A program made the translations under genes and the position numbers. The notes under the pieces are model-generated. The model was not told the origin of the DNA. It did no database searches and worked only from the letters and a program-made list of their open reading frames with translations. This document shows positions 35,010-46,298 of a DNA stretch of 64,000 nucleotides, piece after piece. Source of the stretch: Erythroxylum novogranatense (lineage: Eukaryota; Streptophyta; Magnoliopsida; Malpighiales; Erythroxylaceae); contig CM057233.1 of the NCBI GenBank assembly GCA_029891385.1, positions 36,687,540 through 36,751,539 of the forward strand, given 5' to 3'. How positions within the stretch are numbered: the first letter of the stretch is position 1; each line of letters begins with the position of its first letter.

Positions 35010-35760
35010 GCTCACTAAGAGAAAATTTAGAAGAGGAAAATGAGGGAAAGGGACGTACCTATTTAGTGGTATGAGGTCGGAAATTTGTGCAACGTTGAAG
35101 GAAACTTCCGGAAACTGAGAATAAGAAAGAGCAGAGGATAGCAAGATGAAAGCAAGAACGAAACGAGTGTGAAGAAAACCAAACCGTCTGTCGATCCTGG
35201 ACGTTTATAAGGAAACGTTCGAATTGCGATCCAGCCAAAACTCGACGCGTGGAGAAAATCCGAGCCATGCCCGGACATGCGGCATGATCTGAGCGGAGAT
35301 AAATTAGGGTTAATCGAAATCCGGAGTGGCGCGAACAGTTGAAAGGACGTACGGGACAGCTGCACAACGGTTACAAGGACGATACGTTTTGGATTTTGAA
35401 AAGCTGTCAGGGGGCACGCGCCGTCAAATAATAATTGCTTCAAGTACCTTCACGTGCTCGCTAATGATGACCACCCGACCTACTTTAGCGTGAGTTGTCA
35501 CGCAATAAGTGCCGAGGTCGATCAGTTGGGGCACTCAGCCGACCAATCCCAGTACGAGCAGTCACGCACAACTAGTCGGCATCCGACCGATCGGGACTAC
35601 TCGAGCTATCCCATGACCGAGCTACAATGCCAATATCTGACCGATCGACCACCTTATGAGCTGTCTTGCTTACAAGCTATAAGATAGCAGACGAGCAACA
35701 AAATCCTAACATACTCCTTCGACCCTTCTCTTCGCTCGGACTCGAGGAGTAGGGGGCTTA
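35010..35760. other. leader of the antisense gene and 3' end of the Tat element
   Basis: Between the antisense start and the 3' LTR there is no convincing protein. It ends with the purine tract GAGGAGTAGGGGG (35744-35756), the primer for plus-strand synthesis, directly before the LTR. The 35440-35700 part has several CGACC/GGTCGG motifs like those of the 75-bp array. Confidence 0.6.
35203..35212 (-). promoter_or_regulatory. possible TATA box of the antisense gene
   Basis: The minus strand reads CTTATAAACG about 195 bp before the antisense ATG at 35009. Position and sequence fit a plant TATA box, which would give this gene its own transcript opposite to the element's main RNA. This rests on one motif only. 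Confidence 0.4.
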
Positions 35761-36190
35761 TGGTCGGGTCGGCTGAATTGGGCCAGAACCCAGTCTCAAC
35801 GATGCATGGGCCGATCGGTCCAATCACCAAAGATTGGTCTCATACCTAATAGCTATGTCAAGCCCAAGCCCGATCTAAGCTCTCCTCAGCCCGTCCACAT
35901 GTGAGAGACTCCCATGCACACGTAAAGATCTAAACCTAATTGTTGCTCATATATAAGGTATAATTCTATCGTAACAAAGGTACGAAGATCATAACCTATT
36001 CTTTTCTGCGTACTACAACCTAACCTTCACCAGATAGACTAACTTGAGCGTCGGAGGGGCGAATCGGGACACAACCCCCGACGTGCCTTCTTTGTTTTGC
36101 AGGGATCTCAACGTCGAAGTCACTACAGAAAGCAACCAACTCATGGGTGCAAACGGCAACGTTCAGTTCCGCCAGAATCCGACAGAACCA
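35761..36190 (+). repeat. 3' LTR of the Tat gypsy element
   Basis: Starts TGGTCGGGTC after the purine tract and ends CAGAACCA. It aligns with 6620-7045 through the shared blocks CCGATCGGTCCAATCACC, TAATAGCTATGTCAAGCC and GCGTCGGAGGGGCGAATC. The differences show the insertion is not recent. Confidence 0.9.
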
Positions 36191-36722
36191 ATATTAAAAT
36201 GTAATCTAATTCATTTCTTAATATATGTAAAGTTATTATTATATTATAATTATTAAAATAAAAATTATGAATGCTTACTTTCTTACTTTAGCATCAACGG
36301 GCGTTTGACATTTCAAACAGACACTTAACGCTGAAGCACACGCCACTTACAGAACATATATGGAATGATATAGGAGATTGAAATCATTTACTAGGTGGCT
36401 CTTTATATTAGTTACAAAGCCAAATATGAGTGAAGTTTTTCTTTATAGGCCTTACAAGGACGAAAGGCCAAAACTTAACATGTGAATTTGGTAGTAGTTG
36501 TTCAAGGGACTAGATGCGCTTTACTAAAGCAAAGCAAAGTGGTAGAAAAAGAGTAACTATTTTCTCCTTATTTTTTGTATCTCTACTTGGAGCATTACTT
36601 CGTTACCCTTATTAGTTAAATTCTTTTTACAGCACTCCGTACTCAGAAATAAGTAAGTTATAAAACTTTCTATGGATATAAGTAAGTCTATGTGTGATTT
36701 CATGCAAATCTTATATAAACAA
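36191..36722. other. unassigned flanking sequence
   Basis: Continuation of the pre-insertion DNA that stops at 6619. AT-rich at first (36191-36290), then ordinary composition. No ORF over 70 residues, no RNA gene and no recognised repeat. It ends with AACAA (36718-36722), the left target duplication of the minus-strand copia element. Confidence 0.6.
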
Positions 36723-37093
36723 TGAAATTAATCTGACATGCATCTCATAACACAACATAATTTATGTAAGACACATGCATATTATTCATGTATATAACAA
36801 CGGAAGCATAACCGAGAAATACCTCCAACCATTACTACACCGATGTCTAGCAACGTTTTTGAATTTTAAATCTTCTATCCTCTTTATTTTTTACATTGCG
36901 ATGGTGTCTATATCGTGTATATAAGGATATGGACCCAAAATCGGTTTTATAAAAACGTTTCATCACCTCTGCCCATCACATAGGATGAAACTCGGAATCA
37001 TGGTTGTTAACGTGTGCGTGATGAAGATTTAATGCATTAAATAGACCACAATCTCAACAGTAGAAAGAGTAAGTAGATTTAAAAAATCTTACA
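36723..37093 (-). repeat. left (3') LTR of the minus-strand copia element
   Basis: 371 bp, plus-strand ends TGAAATTAATCTG ... AATCTTACA. It matches the split right LTR over its full length, including CATCTCATAACACAAC, CGTTTCATCACCTC and AGATTTAAAAAATCTTACA. The minus-strand purine tract GGACCAAGTGGAAGAA (plus 37094-37109) abuts its start. Confidence 0.92.
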
Positions 37094-37378
37094 TTCTTCC
37101 ACTTGGTCCATTTAACCCAACTCCAAACATAACAAGAAATCAAATATATGAATCATGACGATAGGTTCTCTTATAGTGAGTATTATCTTCCATGTATTAC
37201 ATATATAAAATTTCTCATTACTAGCCCTTAAACTTAATGAATAAACTATATGTTTATTTTAGGTCCAAATTAGATGAAATTTCTAAAAAACAATTAAATA
37301 TATGTGTGCACAAAAAACATATGAGAAAATATCAAATCAAATAAGTGTTCCATTGAAGCAACAAATGTACAACAAAAA

Positions 37379-39551
37379 TCACATTATGGAACTAAGTCCC
37401 ATTTGCACTACGTGATCCTTAAACTACTTAAGTGGCATGCCTTTAGTTAAAGGATCCGCAATCATCAAATCAGTACTAATGTGCTTTATAACAACTTTCC
37501 TTTCCTTAACCCGTTCTCTTATGGTTAAATACTTAATGTCAATATTCTTAATTCAACTTCCATTCTTGTTATTTTTAGCCATAAAGATCGCAACTGAGTT
37601 GTCGCAATACAACCTTAATGGCTTAGAAATTGAATCAACAACTCTAAGCCCAGATGTGAAACTCTTCAACCATACATCATACGAGGTGGCCCCAAAACAT
37701 GATGCGAACTCAGCCTCCATAATGGAAGTAACAATCAAGGTCTGCTTGGCACTTCTCCAAGATATAGCTTCACTAGCTAGCATGAAAATATAACCAGATG
37801 ATAATTTCCTTGAATCAATGCAACCAACAAAGTCTGCATCGGAGTATCCAACTACTTCCAGATTCTCAGTTCGCCTGTACAAAAGCATGCAATCTTTTGT
37901 GCCCTGAAGATATCTCATAACCTTCTATGCAACTTTCCAGTGGTCAACACCTGGATTACTCTAATATCTACCTAACATATCAACATCATATGCAATGTCA
38001 GGTCAGGTACAGACCTGAGTATACATAAGGCTTCCAACAACTGAAGCATATGGAATGTTCTTCTTGTGTTCCCATTCAAAATCATTCTTCGGTCATTGCT
38101 TCAAACTGAATCTATCACCCATCACTATGGGTGCCACATTTGGTGCACAATCTTTCATCTGAAATCTCTATAAAATTTGTTGATATATGTCTTTTGAGAC
38201 AAACTCCAAATGCCTCGAGATCTTTCTCTATGGATCTTGATGCCAATGACATAAGATGCCTCACCCATATCTTTCATTTCAAAATTCTTTGAGAGAAATT
38301 GTTTCACTTCATATAACAAACCCTTATCATTAGTCGCAAGTAAAATATCATCCACATGTAACACAAGAAAACAAGTCTTACTCCCACTGACCCTGTGGTA
38401 TAAATATTGACCTATTAGATTCTCTTCAAAACTAAATGAAGTGATAACCTCATGGAATTTTAAATACTACTACCGGGAGGCTTATTTTAATCCATAAATG
38501 GATTTATTAAGCGCAGACTAAATGCTCACCATCACTAGAGGAGAATCCTTCAGGTTGTTTCATGTAAACCACTTCCTCTAGTTCACCATTGAGGAACGTC
38601 GTTTTCACATCCATTTCATATAACTCAAAATCAAAATAAGCTACTGATGACTTGATACCATGAAGAGAATATTTTTTAGATACCAGAGAAAATGTCTCTG
38701 TGTAGTCAATTCCTTCTCTCTGAGTGAACCCTCTGGCAACAAGTCTTGCTTTATGTCTCTCAATGTTGCCTTATGAGTCGCTTTCTTTATGTCTCTTAAT
38801 GTTGCCTTATGAGTCTTTCTTTGTCTTAAATACCCATTTACATCTAATGGTTTTCACACCATTTGGCAACTCAACAAGATCCCAGAGTTGATTAGATGCC
38901 ATAAACTCCATCTCATCTTTCATAATATTGTACCATAAGTCCGATTCCTTAGAACCCATGGCCTGTGAAAACATTTCAGGATCATTTTTAGCTCCAATGT
39001 TGTAATATGGCTCTTAGAGATACAATATATAATCCTTAGGTATTGCTGACCTTCTAACCCTAGTAGATCTCCTCAATGTTGTATCATCATCCTCACGAAG
39101 AACATGTTGCTCATCCTATTGTTCAACTGGTTGCTCAACAATTTTTGGTTGCTCCTTATTTACAACTTGATCTACTGGATTGGTATTAACAGCTTGCAGA
39201 ACTTCAGTAACTGGTCCAACATCCGTTTCAACTTAAGGAGTGTGAATGACAATCAATCTATCACTTGAACCAGAGGGTTGAGCTTCATAATGGCCCTTTT
39301 GAAAAACTGTGTCTTGAAAATGACCACTCCCACTGATCAAGTCATTTTCAAGAAATTTTGCATTTCTTAATTCCACAATTCTAGTGCTGTGAGATGGAAA
39401 ATAGAATCTATACCCCTTAGACCTTTCAGCATGTCCAATGATATACCTACTAATGGTCCTTGGGTCTAGCTTCTTTTCCTATGGGTTGTAAATTCTCACT
39501 TCAAACGAGCATCCCCAAATGCATCTCTGTCTCAAACATAGTTTCCAACCC
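37379..39551 (-). pseudogene. copia integrase C-terminus, reverse transcriptase and RNase H
   Basis: Read from 39551 leftwards: the integrase tail (GCSFEVRIYNP, then RFYFPSHSTRIVELRNAKF near 39400-39350), an acidic linker with several stops, and RT motifs including LHVDDILLATND (near 38362-38327, first residue L in place of the usual Y). Next come KNFEMKDMGEASYVIGI, then RNase H with SDADFVGCIDSRK and MEAEFASCFGATS (37553-37918), and the tail KGMPLK, an in-frame TAG, and FKDHVVQMG. The final stop is at 37379-37381. These domains would copy element RNA into DNA. Many frame changes exist between 38365 and 39340. Confidence 0.88.
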
Positions 39552-39554
39552 TTA
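39552..39554. other. left target duplication of the Harbinger element (TTA)
   Basis: TTA here and at 46299-46301 flank the transposon. Removing the element and one copy rejoins the copia frame across the site (residues ELF before, KGW after), which confirms the borders. TTA/TAA duplications are the rule for PIF/Harbinger. Confidence 0.93.
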
Positions 39555-39869
39555 CACTGTGTTTGGTTACCGTTCTCATGGGTGGGGACAGTGGACGGAG
39601 ACTCAAAAATTCCGTCTCCGGAGAGTTTGGTTTTATGTCTCCACTAAGTTGTCCCCGTCTCAGGATTACGAGGACGGTAATTTTCTGTACATCAACAAAC
39701 TGTGGTACATGATTTTGCTGCCCCGGGACGGAACATTGCAATTACATCATTATCCTCGTTGTTATTCGTCCAAACCTATCACCGCTTCTCTTCACCGTTT
39801 CTCCCAAAACATACGCTACCGTCTCCGAAGCAACCAAACTCCTCGTCAGACATTCGTGCATTCTGGATC

Positions 39870-42305
39870 TGGGTAAGTTTCCTCTCCTTTTTTTCTTCCG
39901 TATGCCTCCTTGCATGTTCTTCTCCCAACGCTCCTCGCTCTCGTCTCTTCTGGTTCGATCTCCCTGCATTTTGGATCTGGGTTCGATCCGGAAGATTCGA
40001 TGTTTCCCATCTTTTTTTTATGTTTTGTCTTCGTTCGGTGGTTGTTCTGGTTCGGTGGATCTGGTTTCGTGATTTTGAACATTGATTCACATTCTTGTCT
40101 TCTTTTTCTTTTTTTTCCTGAGACGGCTTTGATTGCGAGAAAGATCTGAAACTAGTTTTCCTTTCTGTTTGACGTGTCATAGTTCAGATCTGATGGTTGT
40201 TTCATTTCTGTTCAGGTGGATCCAAGTGATAACCACAAAAGCATTTGAAAGAAAAGGATAGCATATCAGGTTAGTCATGCAATGGAATGGTTGTTGTGAT
40301 TGTGAAATTTATCGTCTGCCTGCATGTTTGATCACTTGTTAATATGCATGTTTAATTTTCTTTATGTGCAAATTGTTATCCAGAAGAGGATATTTTCTGT
40401 ATTTGCTTAATTATGATTAAGCTTTGCCTACGAACTAGTTCCCCATTCTTATAACTTGGTCCTAACTTGTGGTTCTTTATACATGACATACATTTGAACT
40501 TATGTATATATATAGAACTTATGATTAATCGTAGCAGTTAATATCTTAAGACAAACAGAATAAATTTTTACAAATTTTTGTGTAAAAAAAATCAAGTTCT
40601 AAAGTTATATAGTTAATATGGTAATGTGCCTCTCATTTGCAGTTTAGGAGCATAACCAAATCAACACCAGATATCATACCCACTAATCAATCATAATATT
40701 CAACAAAATCATATATGATGTGCAAATTGTTATACAGCTGCATATATTTTGTGTATTTGCTTAATTATGATTAATCTTTCCCTAGGAACTAGTTGCCCAT
40801 ACTAAAGTTTCTATTTGGGTATGATGAAGGAGTTATTTAGATGTTATAATACATTTACAAAACTGCTGAAGTTAGTTTCCTGAGTTAGAATTTTAGAAAT
40901 ATGCAATGGGTACACGTTTGCGCTTATATTTTACCTCTATGTACAAGTTATTCTAATATTTTATAGTGAATCATGACAATGTACACTTTTCCTTGTATCT
41001 TTTTCTCCAAATTCAATATGGTTCATGGAATAAAACTTACAAGTAGAACTTGTGTTTTCTTCTTTAAATCCAAATGGCTTCAGATAACTCTACTTTCAAA
41101 TGTATTTACTTACAAGTAGAAGTTGTGTTTGATTCTCATAAAATGTAGAGTTATGCTTTAATCACATTACAACCCTTCTTCTTTGAAATATTGTATAATG
41201 TATAAAAGCTTATACATTACGTTGATGCATTATATATTTCAAAGATACATGTATATTCCAACAATTTGCTTATACATCTGATTTAAGATTGTAATAAACA
41301 AAGAAATATGGTTCAATTGAATTACAGATTTGTATCCGATATTGAATTATGTATTTTATCCGATATTTATCTCAAGATTTGATATTTATCTAGCATGGAT
41401 AATTGATTTACGAAGTTGACATGCCTTTCATTTTATGATTGTTTATATTTGAATGAGGATTGACATTAATCAAATTATTCATTGTTGATTGTATTTATGA
41501 TAAAGTATATTGTCATTACTTTGATGTAGCAAACACAACGTTACATTTTTCTCTCCACTTCCTCATAATTGAGTAAAATTGAACTCAATTAAAAAAAAAT
41601 GTTGAATTTCTGTCTAGATATAAGGCAGTTAGTTGTTGATGCCTAATTTCTTTGAAACTATCTTTAACTATATTGCTTCTATACTAGCTTTGTTTGTACT
41701 TTCTTCTGCAAATATTTAATGGGATGCCATGTTTGTACTTTCTGTTGCTAATATTGTGCTATTTTGTCTGCTTATTTTAAGTATTAGTCCAACATTGAAT
41801 TCTGATTTGTCCAACAATTTTATTGATATATTGATATGTTGCACATTGAATTTTAGATTGTTAATGTTGCACATCTCCACACTACACATCATTTACATAG
41901 AATACAGGAATATTTCATACATTTAAATTTGTTTAGTCTCTCAATACTTAGGTAATCTAAATGGTTCTCTACAAGGTTAAATGGTTCTCTACAAACTAGT
42001 ACTTTTGCTCTACAAAGTACATATAAAATATAAGTGTATATATATGAACTTATGTATATACACACATATACATACGTATATGTATGTATATCTGTCCATA
42101 TATATATGTGCATATCTATACGGATATATATATCCACATGGTTTCCATGTGCATGTGGATGTGTTATATAAATGTACATATGATATATATATGTACATAT
42201 ATGTATCATACGAAGCATCATTTTTTACAATTTATGTTATTGTTGGTTGTGGCTTGTTTATGATCCAAAGGTGTTTTTCTTTGCGAGGCAGCTTTCAATT
42301 TAACA
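39870..42305. other. 5' non-coding part of the Harbinger element
   Basis: No protein is supported in these 2.4 kb. There is a plausible 5' UTR exon ending near 39870 (donor GTAAGT after GGATCTGG) and the phrase GGATCTGGGT is repeated near 39976. A purine/pyrimidine-alternating AT stretch with TATATA, ACACATA and ATGTATGTATA words runs 42036-42206 and could form hairpins. The rest is AT-rich without repeats I can define. Confidence 0.55.
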
Positions 42306-43699
42306 ATGAATAATCTGCGCCGTGATGCTATTTTTAAGTGCCTTACTTTGTATAAGCTATGGACTGGGGAATTGGATTTTATGAGAATGTTTCTGTTGAT
42401 GTGTTTGTTTGTGCACACTAGAAAAAGGAGGAGTGCAAATGCTAGAGGTAGTCGGGCATTGAGAATACCTAGCAGGCAAGCCAATATAGATAGAATTTTG
42501 CATGAGGGTGATAGGAATTGCCACTGGGATTTAAGGATGGAATTGAATGCATTTAGATTGTTATGTCAAATGCTTTAGGTTCATGGTGGGTTGAATGCTA
42601 ATGGGCATATGGCTATACAAGAAAAAGTATTAATCTTCCTAAGAACATTGGCACAAAATGAATCCAATAGAGTATTACAAGTTCGGTTTATGAGGTCAGG
42701 ACAAACCATAAGTAGGATCTTCCATAGTGTGTTGAAGGCAATACTGAAGCTTCAACATATGTTGTATGTGAAGCCCGAACCAATTCCTGAGGATTGCACA
42801 GACAATAGGTGGAAGTGGTTTAAGGTTAGTAAGTTGCATTACCTACAATAACTTGTGTAATTTCACTTATTCGCAGTACTAAGGTAGAAATGTTGATTGT
42901 ATTGTTTGAATTTGTTCAAAGGACTGCCTTGGTGCACTGGATGGGACCTATTTGGACATAACAGCGCCACAGTGCGATAAACCAGTCTACGAGGTAGGAA
43001 GGGTAGGATATGCACTAATGTGTTAGGCGTCTGTGATAAGAACTTAAACTTCAGATATGTTCTTCTTTGGATGGGAGGGTTCATTGCAGATTCAAGGGTT
43101 CTGCATGATGTCACATTAGGCGTAATAGACTTGAAGTTCCAAGGGGTATGTAAGATAATAATATGTGTTAGAATTTGGAAATTTGTTTATTAAGGTGTAA
43201 TTACAAATATAATGGTTGGAGTGTGTTTCTGGATATAGGAAATTACTACTTAGTGGATGCTGGCTATACCAATGGTCCTGGTTTCCTTGTACCTTTTAGA
43301 GGCACAAGATACCATATTTAGGAGTGGGCAAGAGATGGAAGAGCACCTAGGACTCCAGAAGAGTTGTTTAATAAGAGACACTCATCTGCCAGAAATGTCA
43401 TTGAACGTGCATTCGGTTTACTGAAAAAAAGATGGAAAATCCTCAGAAATCCATCTTTTTATCCAACAGCCACTCATGTGCACATAATTCTTGCATGTTG
43501 CTTGTTGCACAACTTCATTAGATTGCATATGACAGATGATCCAGCAGAGCAGACTCCTTTTGAAGAAGAGGATATGCCGATTGGGGAAGATGCACCATTT
43601 CCTGAATTTGTTGATCGTGTTGAGCCAACTAATGAATGGAGTCAATGGAGAGATGAGTTAGCTAGGAACATGTATGATGATTGGAGAGGAAACCATTAA
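42306..43699 (+). pseudogene. Harbinger transposase (DDE), interrupted
   Basis: The transposase cuts and joins DNA at the element ends. It reads from MNNLRRDAIFKC, through NRVLQVRFMRSGQTISRIFHSV-type residues, to WKWFK at 42824. An intron (42825-42921) leads to CLGALDGTY with the first catalytic Asp. The second Asp is in FIADSRVLHD near 43085, and the final exon from 43239 has YYLVDAGYTNGPGF, then NVIERAFGLLKKRW with the catalytic Glu near 43401, and ends at 43699. Damage: TAG at 42576-42578, a frame change near 42995, a phase mismatch at the 43145/43239 splice and TAG at 43319-43321. Both TAG codons are one transition from CAG. Confidence 0.92.
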
Positions 43700-43940
43700 G
43701 TTGTGAACTTTAATTCTGTTTATGTTTTTCTTTAGTGCATTGTACTGAACTTTGATGAATTTTCATTGTAATGGACTTGAGGTTTGTGGTTTAATTTCAT
43801 TTTATATATTGCCAGAAATGTGATAACTTGCAATATATTCCTCGTAATTTCCAAACATGTTTCAAATAATGGTGATTAATATATTATGGAAATGGTTTGG
43901 TTGCTTTGTTTGCGGAATGACATTCCACGATTTAGGTCAG

Positions 43941-44899
43941 ATGTCAAGAATCTGGAATTCAGATGAAACAGAAGCATTGGTGACATTTATGGTAGAGGCA
44001 GTTGTTGCTGGTTATAGAACTGATAATGGACAATTTAAGCCTGGTACCTTCCAACTTCTTGCTGACAGGATGGTGGACAAGTTTCCTGAGTGTGGCATTG
44101 ACAAGAGGCATGTTAAAAATAAGCACAAGAGGTTGAAGGAAAAATATCAAACAGCTTTTGACATGTTGAATCAGTAGGGCTTTGGTTGGAATGAAACCAT
44201 GCAATGTGTAGAGGTTGACAAAGAAGCAAGTGCTTTGCATGAATGGAGGAGAGTAACTGCTTTATTTTCACCTCGGTTATTTGTTACATCATCCCCAAAG
44301 TCATTTGTTTATCATGCTCAAGTTGTGTTATTGTTTTCCGAAAAACCCCAACAAGTACTACACTCGGAAGCCGCTCCGCTTTTCCTAGGCTCGAGCATAT
44401 CTTTGAAGGGACAGAGCCACCGCACAGTTCTCAAAATGTCATGGATGTCAGAGCTCAACCGAGATCGATGATATTGAGGGTGATGAGCCAACATCTCCTG
44501 TTGGCTCATCATATGATCCAATGAGTCAATTGGGACTCCTCCCGATCAAGACTGCAAATGTAACTAAGTCGCCTCATCTTCCAAAGAACATAAAGAAATA
44601 ATTCGACAAAGTAAAGGGAAAAGGAAGATGACGGATGTTGAACTTTTCGATGGCCTTTTGCGTCTTTTGCAAAGGCCATTGATGCTAGTCGTGAGAATGC
44701 GAAGATAATTATCGATGCAATTAAAGGAGGTGAAGGACCCAACCTAGGTGATGAGCTTGAGAAGTCAGTTCTCCACTACGAAATTGTTAGGACTATGAGG
44801 ATGTTCTCTGCAAATGCTCATGCTGAGGGACTGTTCTGGCGTGTTAGTGCAGATCACAGACATGCCTATGTTAGGAGCATCTTATATGATGAAGACTGA
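43941..44899 (+). pseudogene. Harbinger Myb/SANT-like DNA-binding protein (ORF1), interrupted
   Basis: Starts MSRIWNSDETEALVTFMVEA and continues with FKPGTFQLLADRMVDKFP and HVKNKHKRLKEKYQT, the Myb/SANT-like domain (PF12776 type) that accompanies plant PIF/Harbinger transposases and helps the transposase bind and enter the nucleus. A TAG at 44175-44177 and frame changes near 44240-44520 break the middle. The C-terminal part is again readable (DASRENAKIIIDAI, GDELEKSVLHYEIVRTM, ADHRHAYVRSIL) and ends with TGA at 44897-44899. It sits 240 bp after the transposase on the same strand. Confidence 0.88.
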
Positions 44900-45101
44900 C
44901 TGTCGTTAGAAATATTTTATGGCTTCATTATTTGTCTTTAAAAAGATTGTGTGATGTTGAATGATGCTACTTTGAATTGCTGACTTTGTTTGTGCACTTG
45001 TGGCTCCATGATGAATGGTTGCTTTGTTAACTATTTTGATATTTGTGATGTATGTTGGTGTATGAATGATGATGTTATTATTCATTTTCAGGTACTTTGC
45101 T

Positions 45102-45467
45102 ATGGGCCGATATAGCTTTTATGTCGTGTTTGTTGGGCGTCACGTAGGAATTTTTACACACTGGGATGATGTAAAACTGGCAACAGAGGGGTTTCCTAAT
45201 GCAAAATTCAAGGGGTATCGGACTTATGTAGAAGCAGAACACGCCTATCTCATCGATGTTGATAGGCGGACTCGTCATAATGAAGAAATTGTACATACCA
45301 CTAATGAACCGTCATTAATACTGTATCAATCTCCGCTTCCAACAAATGAACTCCAAATTGAAGTTGCTACTTTGAAGAAGAAAATTGCTTGCATTAAAGG
45401 AATTTTACTCGTTGCCATTGGTTTAATTTTGAGTTTTGTTATTACCGGCATTTTTAATAAAATATAA
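45102..45467 (+). CDS. third Harbinger ORF: RNase H1-type hybrid-binding (viroplasmin-like) domain plus C-terminal membrane segment
   Basis: 121 codons, intact. Residues 3-48 show the pattern of the small domain at the N-terminus of eukaryotic RNase H1, also called caulimovirus viroplasmin domain (PF01693 type): FYVVFVGRHVGIFTHWDD, then EGFPNAKFKGYRTY and EAEHAYL. In RNase H1 this fold binds RNA/DNA hybrids. No catalytic RNase H domain follows. A short heptad-like stretch (LQIEVATLKKKIACI) leads to about 20 hydrophobic residues (GILLVAIGLILSFVITGIF), a likely transmembrane anchor. A good 3' splice site (TTCATTTTCAG, ending 45091) precedes the ATG by ten bases, so there may be a 5' UTR intron or a join to the Myb gene. 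It is inside the transposon ends and is the only undamaged ORF there. Function unknown. Confidence 0.7.
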   Translation: MGRYSFYVVFVGRHVGIFTHWDDVKLATEGFPNAKFKGYRTYVEAEHAYLIDVDRRTRHNEEIVHTTNEPSLILYQSPLPTNELQIEVATLKKKIACIKGILLVAIGLILSFVITGIFNKI

Positions 45468-46298
45468 GGGTTGTATGTATCTTCAACTTATTATGTAATG
45501 AATTCTATCAATGCCTAGATGTTGTGTTAACTTATTATGTATTACAATTTCGAACTTGTCGAACTTTTTCAAACCTGTTATGTAATTTGTTTCATGAATG
45601 GTTACATCTTTTCTTAATTTATTATGTTGTACAATTTGTAACTTCTAACAATTTGGACATCTTATGTAATTAATTTCATGATTGCTTGCATGATATACTT
45701 TAGTATTATGTATTAAAAATTATACCTTATACGATTTTTAAGTCCTATTATGTAATTAGTTTCATAAACGCTAAACATTTAACTAAATTTTATGTACTAA
45801 ATTATTAAGTCATTAATTGAATGAATGCTTAGATGTTTTATTACATTTTTATGTATTGCAATTTCTAAATCATACTAATTTTGTTAACCTATAATTAAAT
45901 ATTTTAATTTGTAGGCATTTTCTATTAAATAACTCATTTCTTTTAATTTTAAAGGTTTAACATTTCCATATTTATTTTGGTATCTCATTTTATTTCGTTG
46001 TAATTATAAAATTACAAATTTCCTTAAAAAATTACAAATTAAAAGAAATCACTTACTTATATAATAACCACTTACTTGCTTATATCTACTCATATTACAC
46101 TGCAAGGGCAATATTGTCATTCATACTGTTTTTTGGTTCTATCCACCAAAACCAAACACATTTCTATCCTTGGGACGGGGATAATTTTATCTGTTCCGTC
46201 CACCATAACCAAACACCTAACTGCCCTCGCTTTACGCTCGCTCCTTCTCTTCTTACTCGCTCTTTCTCTCTCTTTCAAGACTGCAACCAAACACAATG
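45468..46298. repeat. Harbinger 3' region with degenerate 84-87-bp direct repeats
   Basis: Repeat starts, each TTATGTAAT..., are at 45491, 45578, 45662 and 45748, with a shorter fifth trace near 45805. Each unit contains a second TTATGTAYTAMAATTT block. Units have diverged strongly. The remaining part to 46298 is AT-rich and then holds AACCAAACAC words and a pyrimidine-rich stretch just inside the right inverted repeat. Confidence 0.65.

Larger units (their letters stand above)
6620..36190 (+). mobile_element. Ty3/gypsy retrotransposon, Tat lineage, interrupted by an 18.8-kb nested array
   Basis: Two LTRs of 426 and 430 bp bound gag, protease, RT, RNase H, a second RNase H, integrase, a tandem repeat region and an antisense gene. 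The second RNase H and the antisense gene before the 3' LTR are hallmarks of the Tat lineage. Without the nested array (9200-27999) the element is about 10.8 kb. Flanks read AATAT before the 5' LTR and ATATT (or AATAT, sharing the final A) after the 3' LTR, so a 5-bp target duplication is likely with one base of ambiguity. Multiple stops and frameshifts make it non-autonomous now. Confidence 0.93.
39555..46298 (+). mobile_element. PIF/Harbinger DNA transposon (6.7 kb) with three ORFs
   Basis: Terminal inverted repeats are CACTGTGTTTGGTTACCG at the left and, read in reverse complement, CATTGTGTTTGGTTGCAG at the right (15 of 18 match). A 3-bp TTA duplication, a DDE transposase and a Myb/SANT-like protein identify PIF/Harbinger. 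All genes are on the plus strand: transposase 42306-43699, Myb-like 43941-44899 and a small third ORF 45102-45467. The first two are interrupted by stop codons, so this copy is not autonomous. Subterminal regions carry more copies of AACCAAACAC near the right end (46150, 46205, 46285). Confidence 0.95.

Noticed and set aside
39742..40180. Overlapping basic ORFs near the left end of the Harbinger element
   Set aside because: They arise from pyrimidine-rich UTR-like sequence, mutually overlapping in several frames. None resembles a known transposon protein.
42036..42221. Tyr/Ile-rich ORFs in the alternating AT stretch
   Set aside because: They are translations of TATATA/ACATA simple sequence on both strands and not proteins.
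45102..45467. Viroplasmin-like domain as evidence for an integrated caulimovirus
   Set aside because: No other caulimovirus gene is nearby and the ORF lies between the Harbinger inverted repeats. The same domain occurs in cellular RNase H1.
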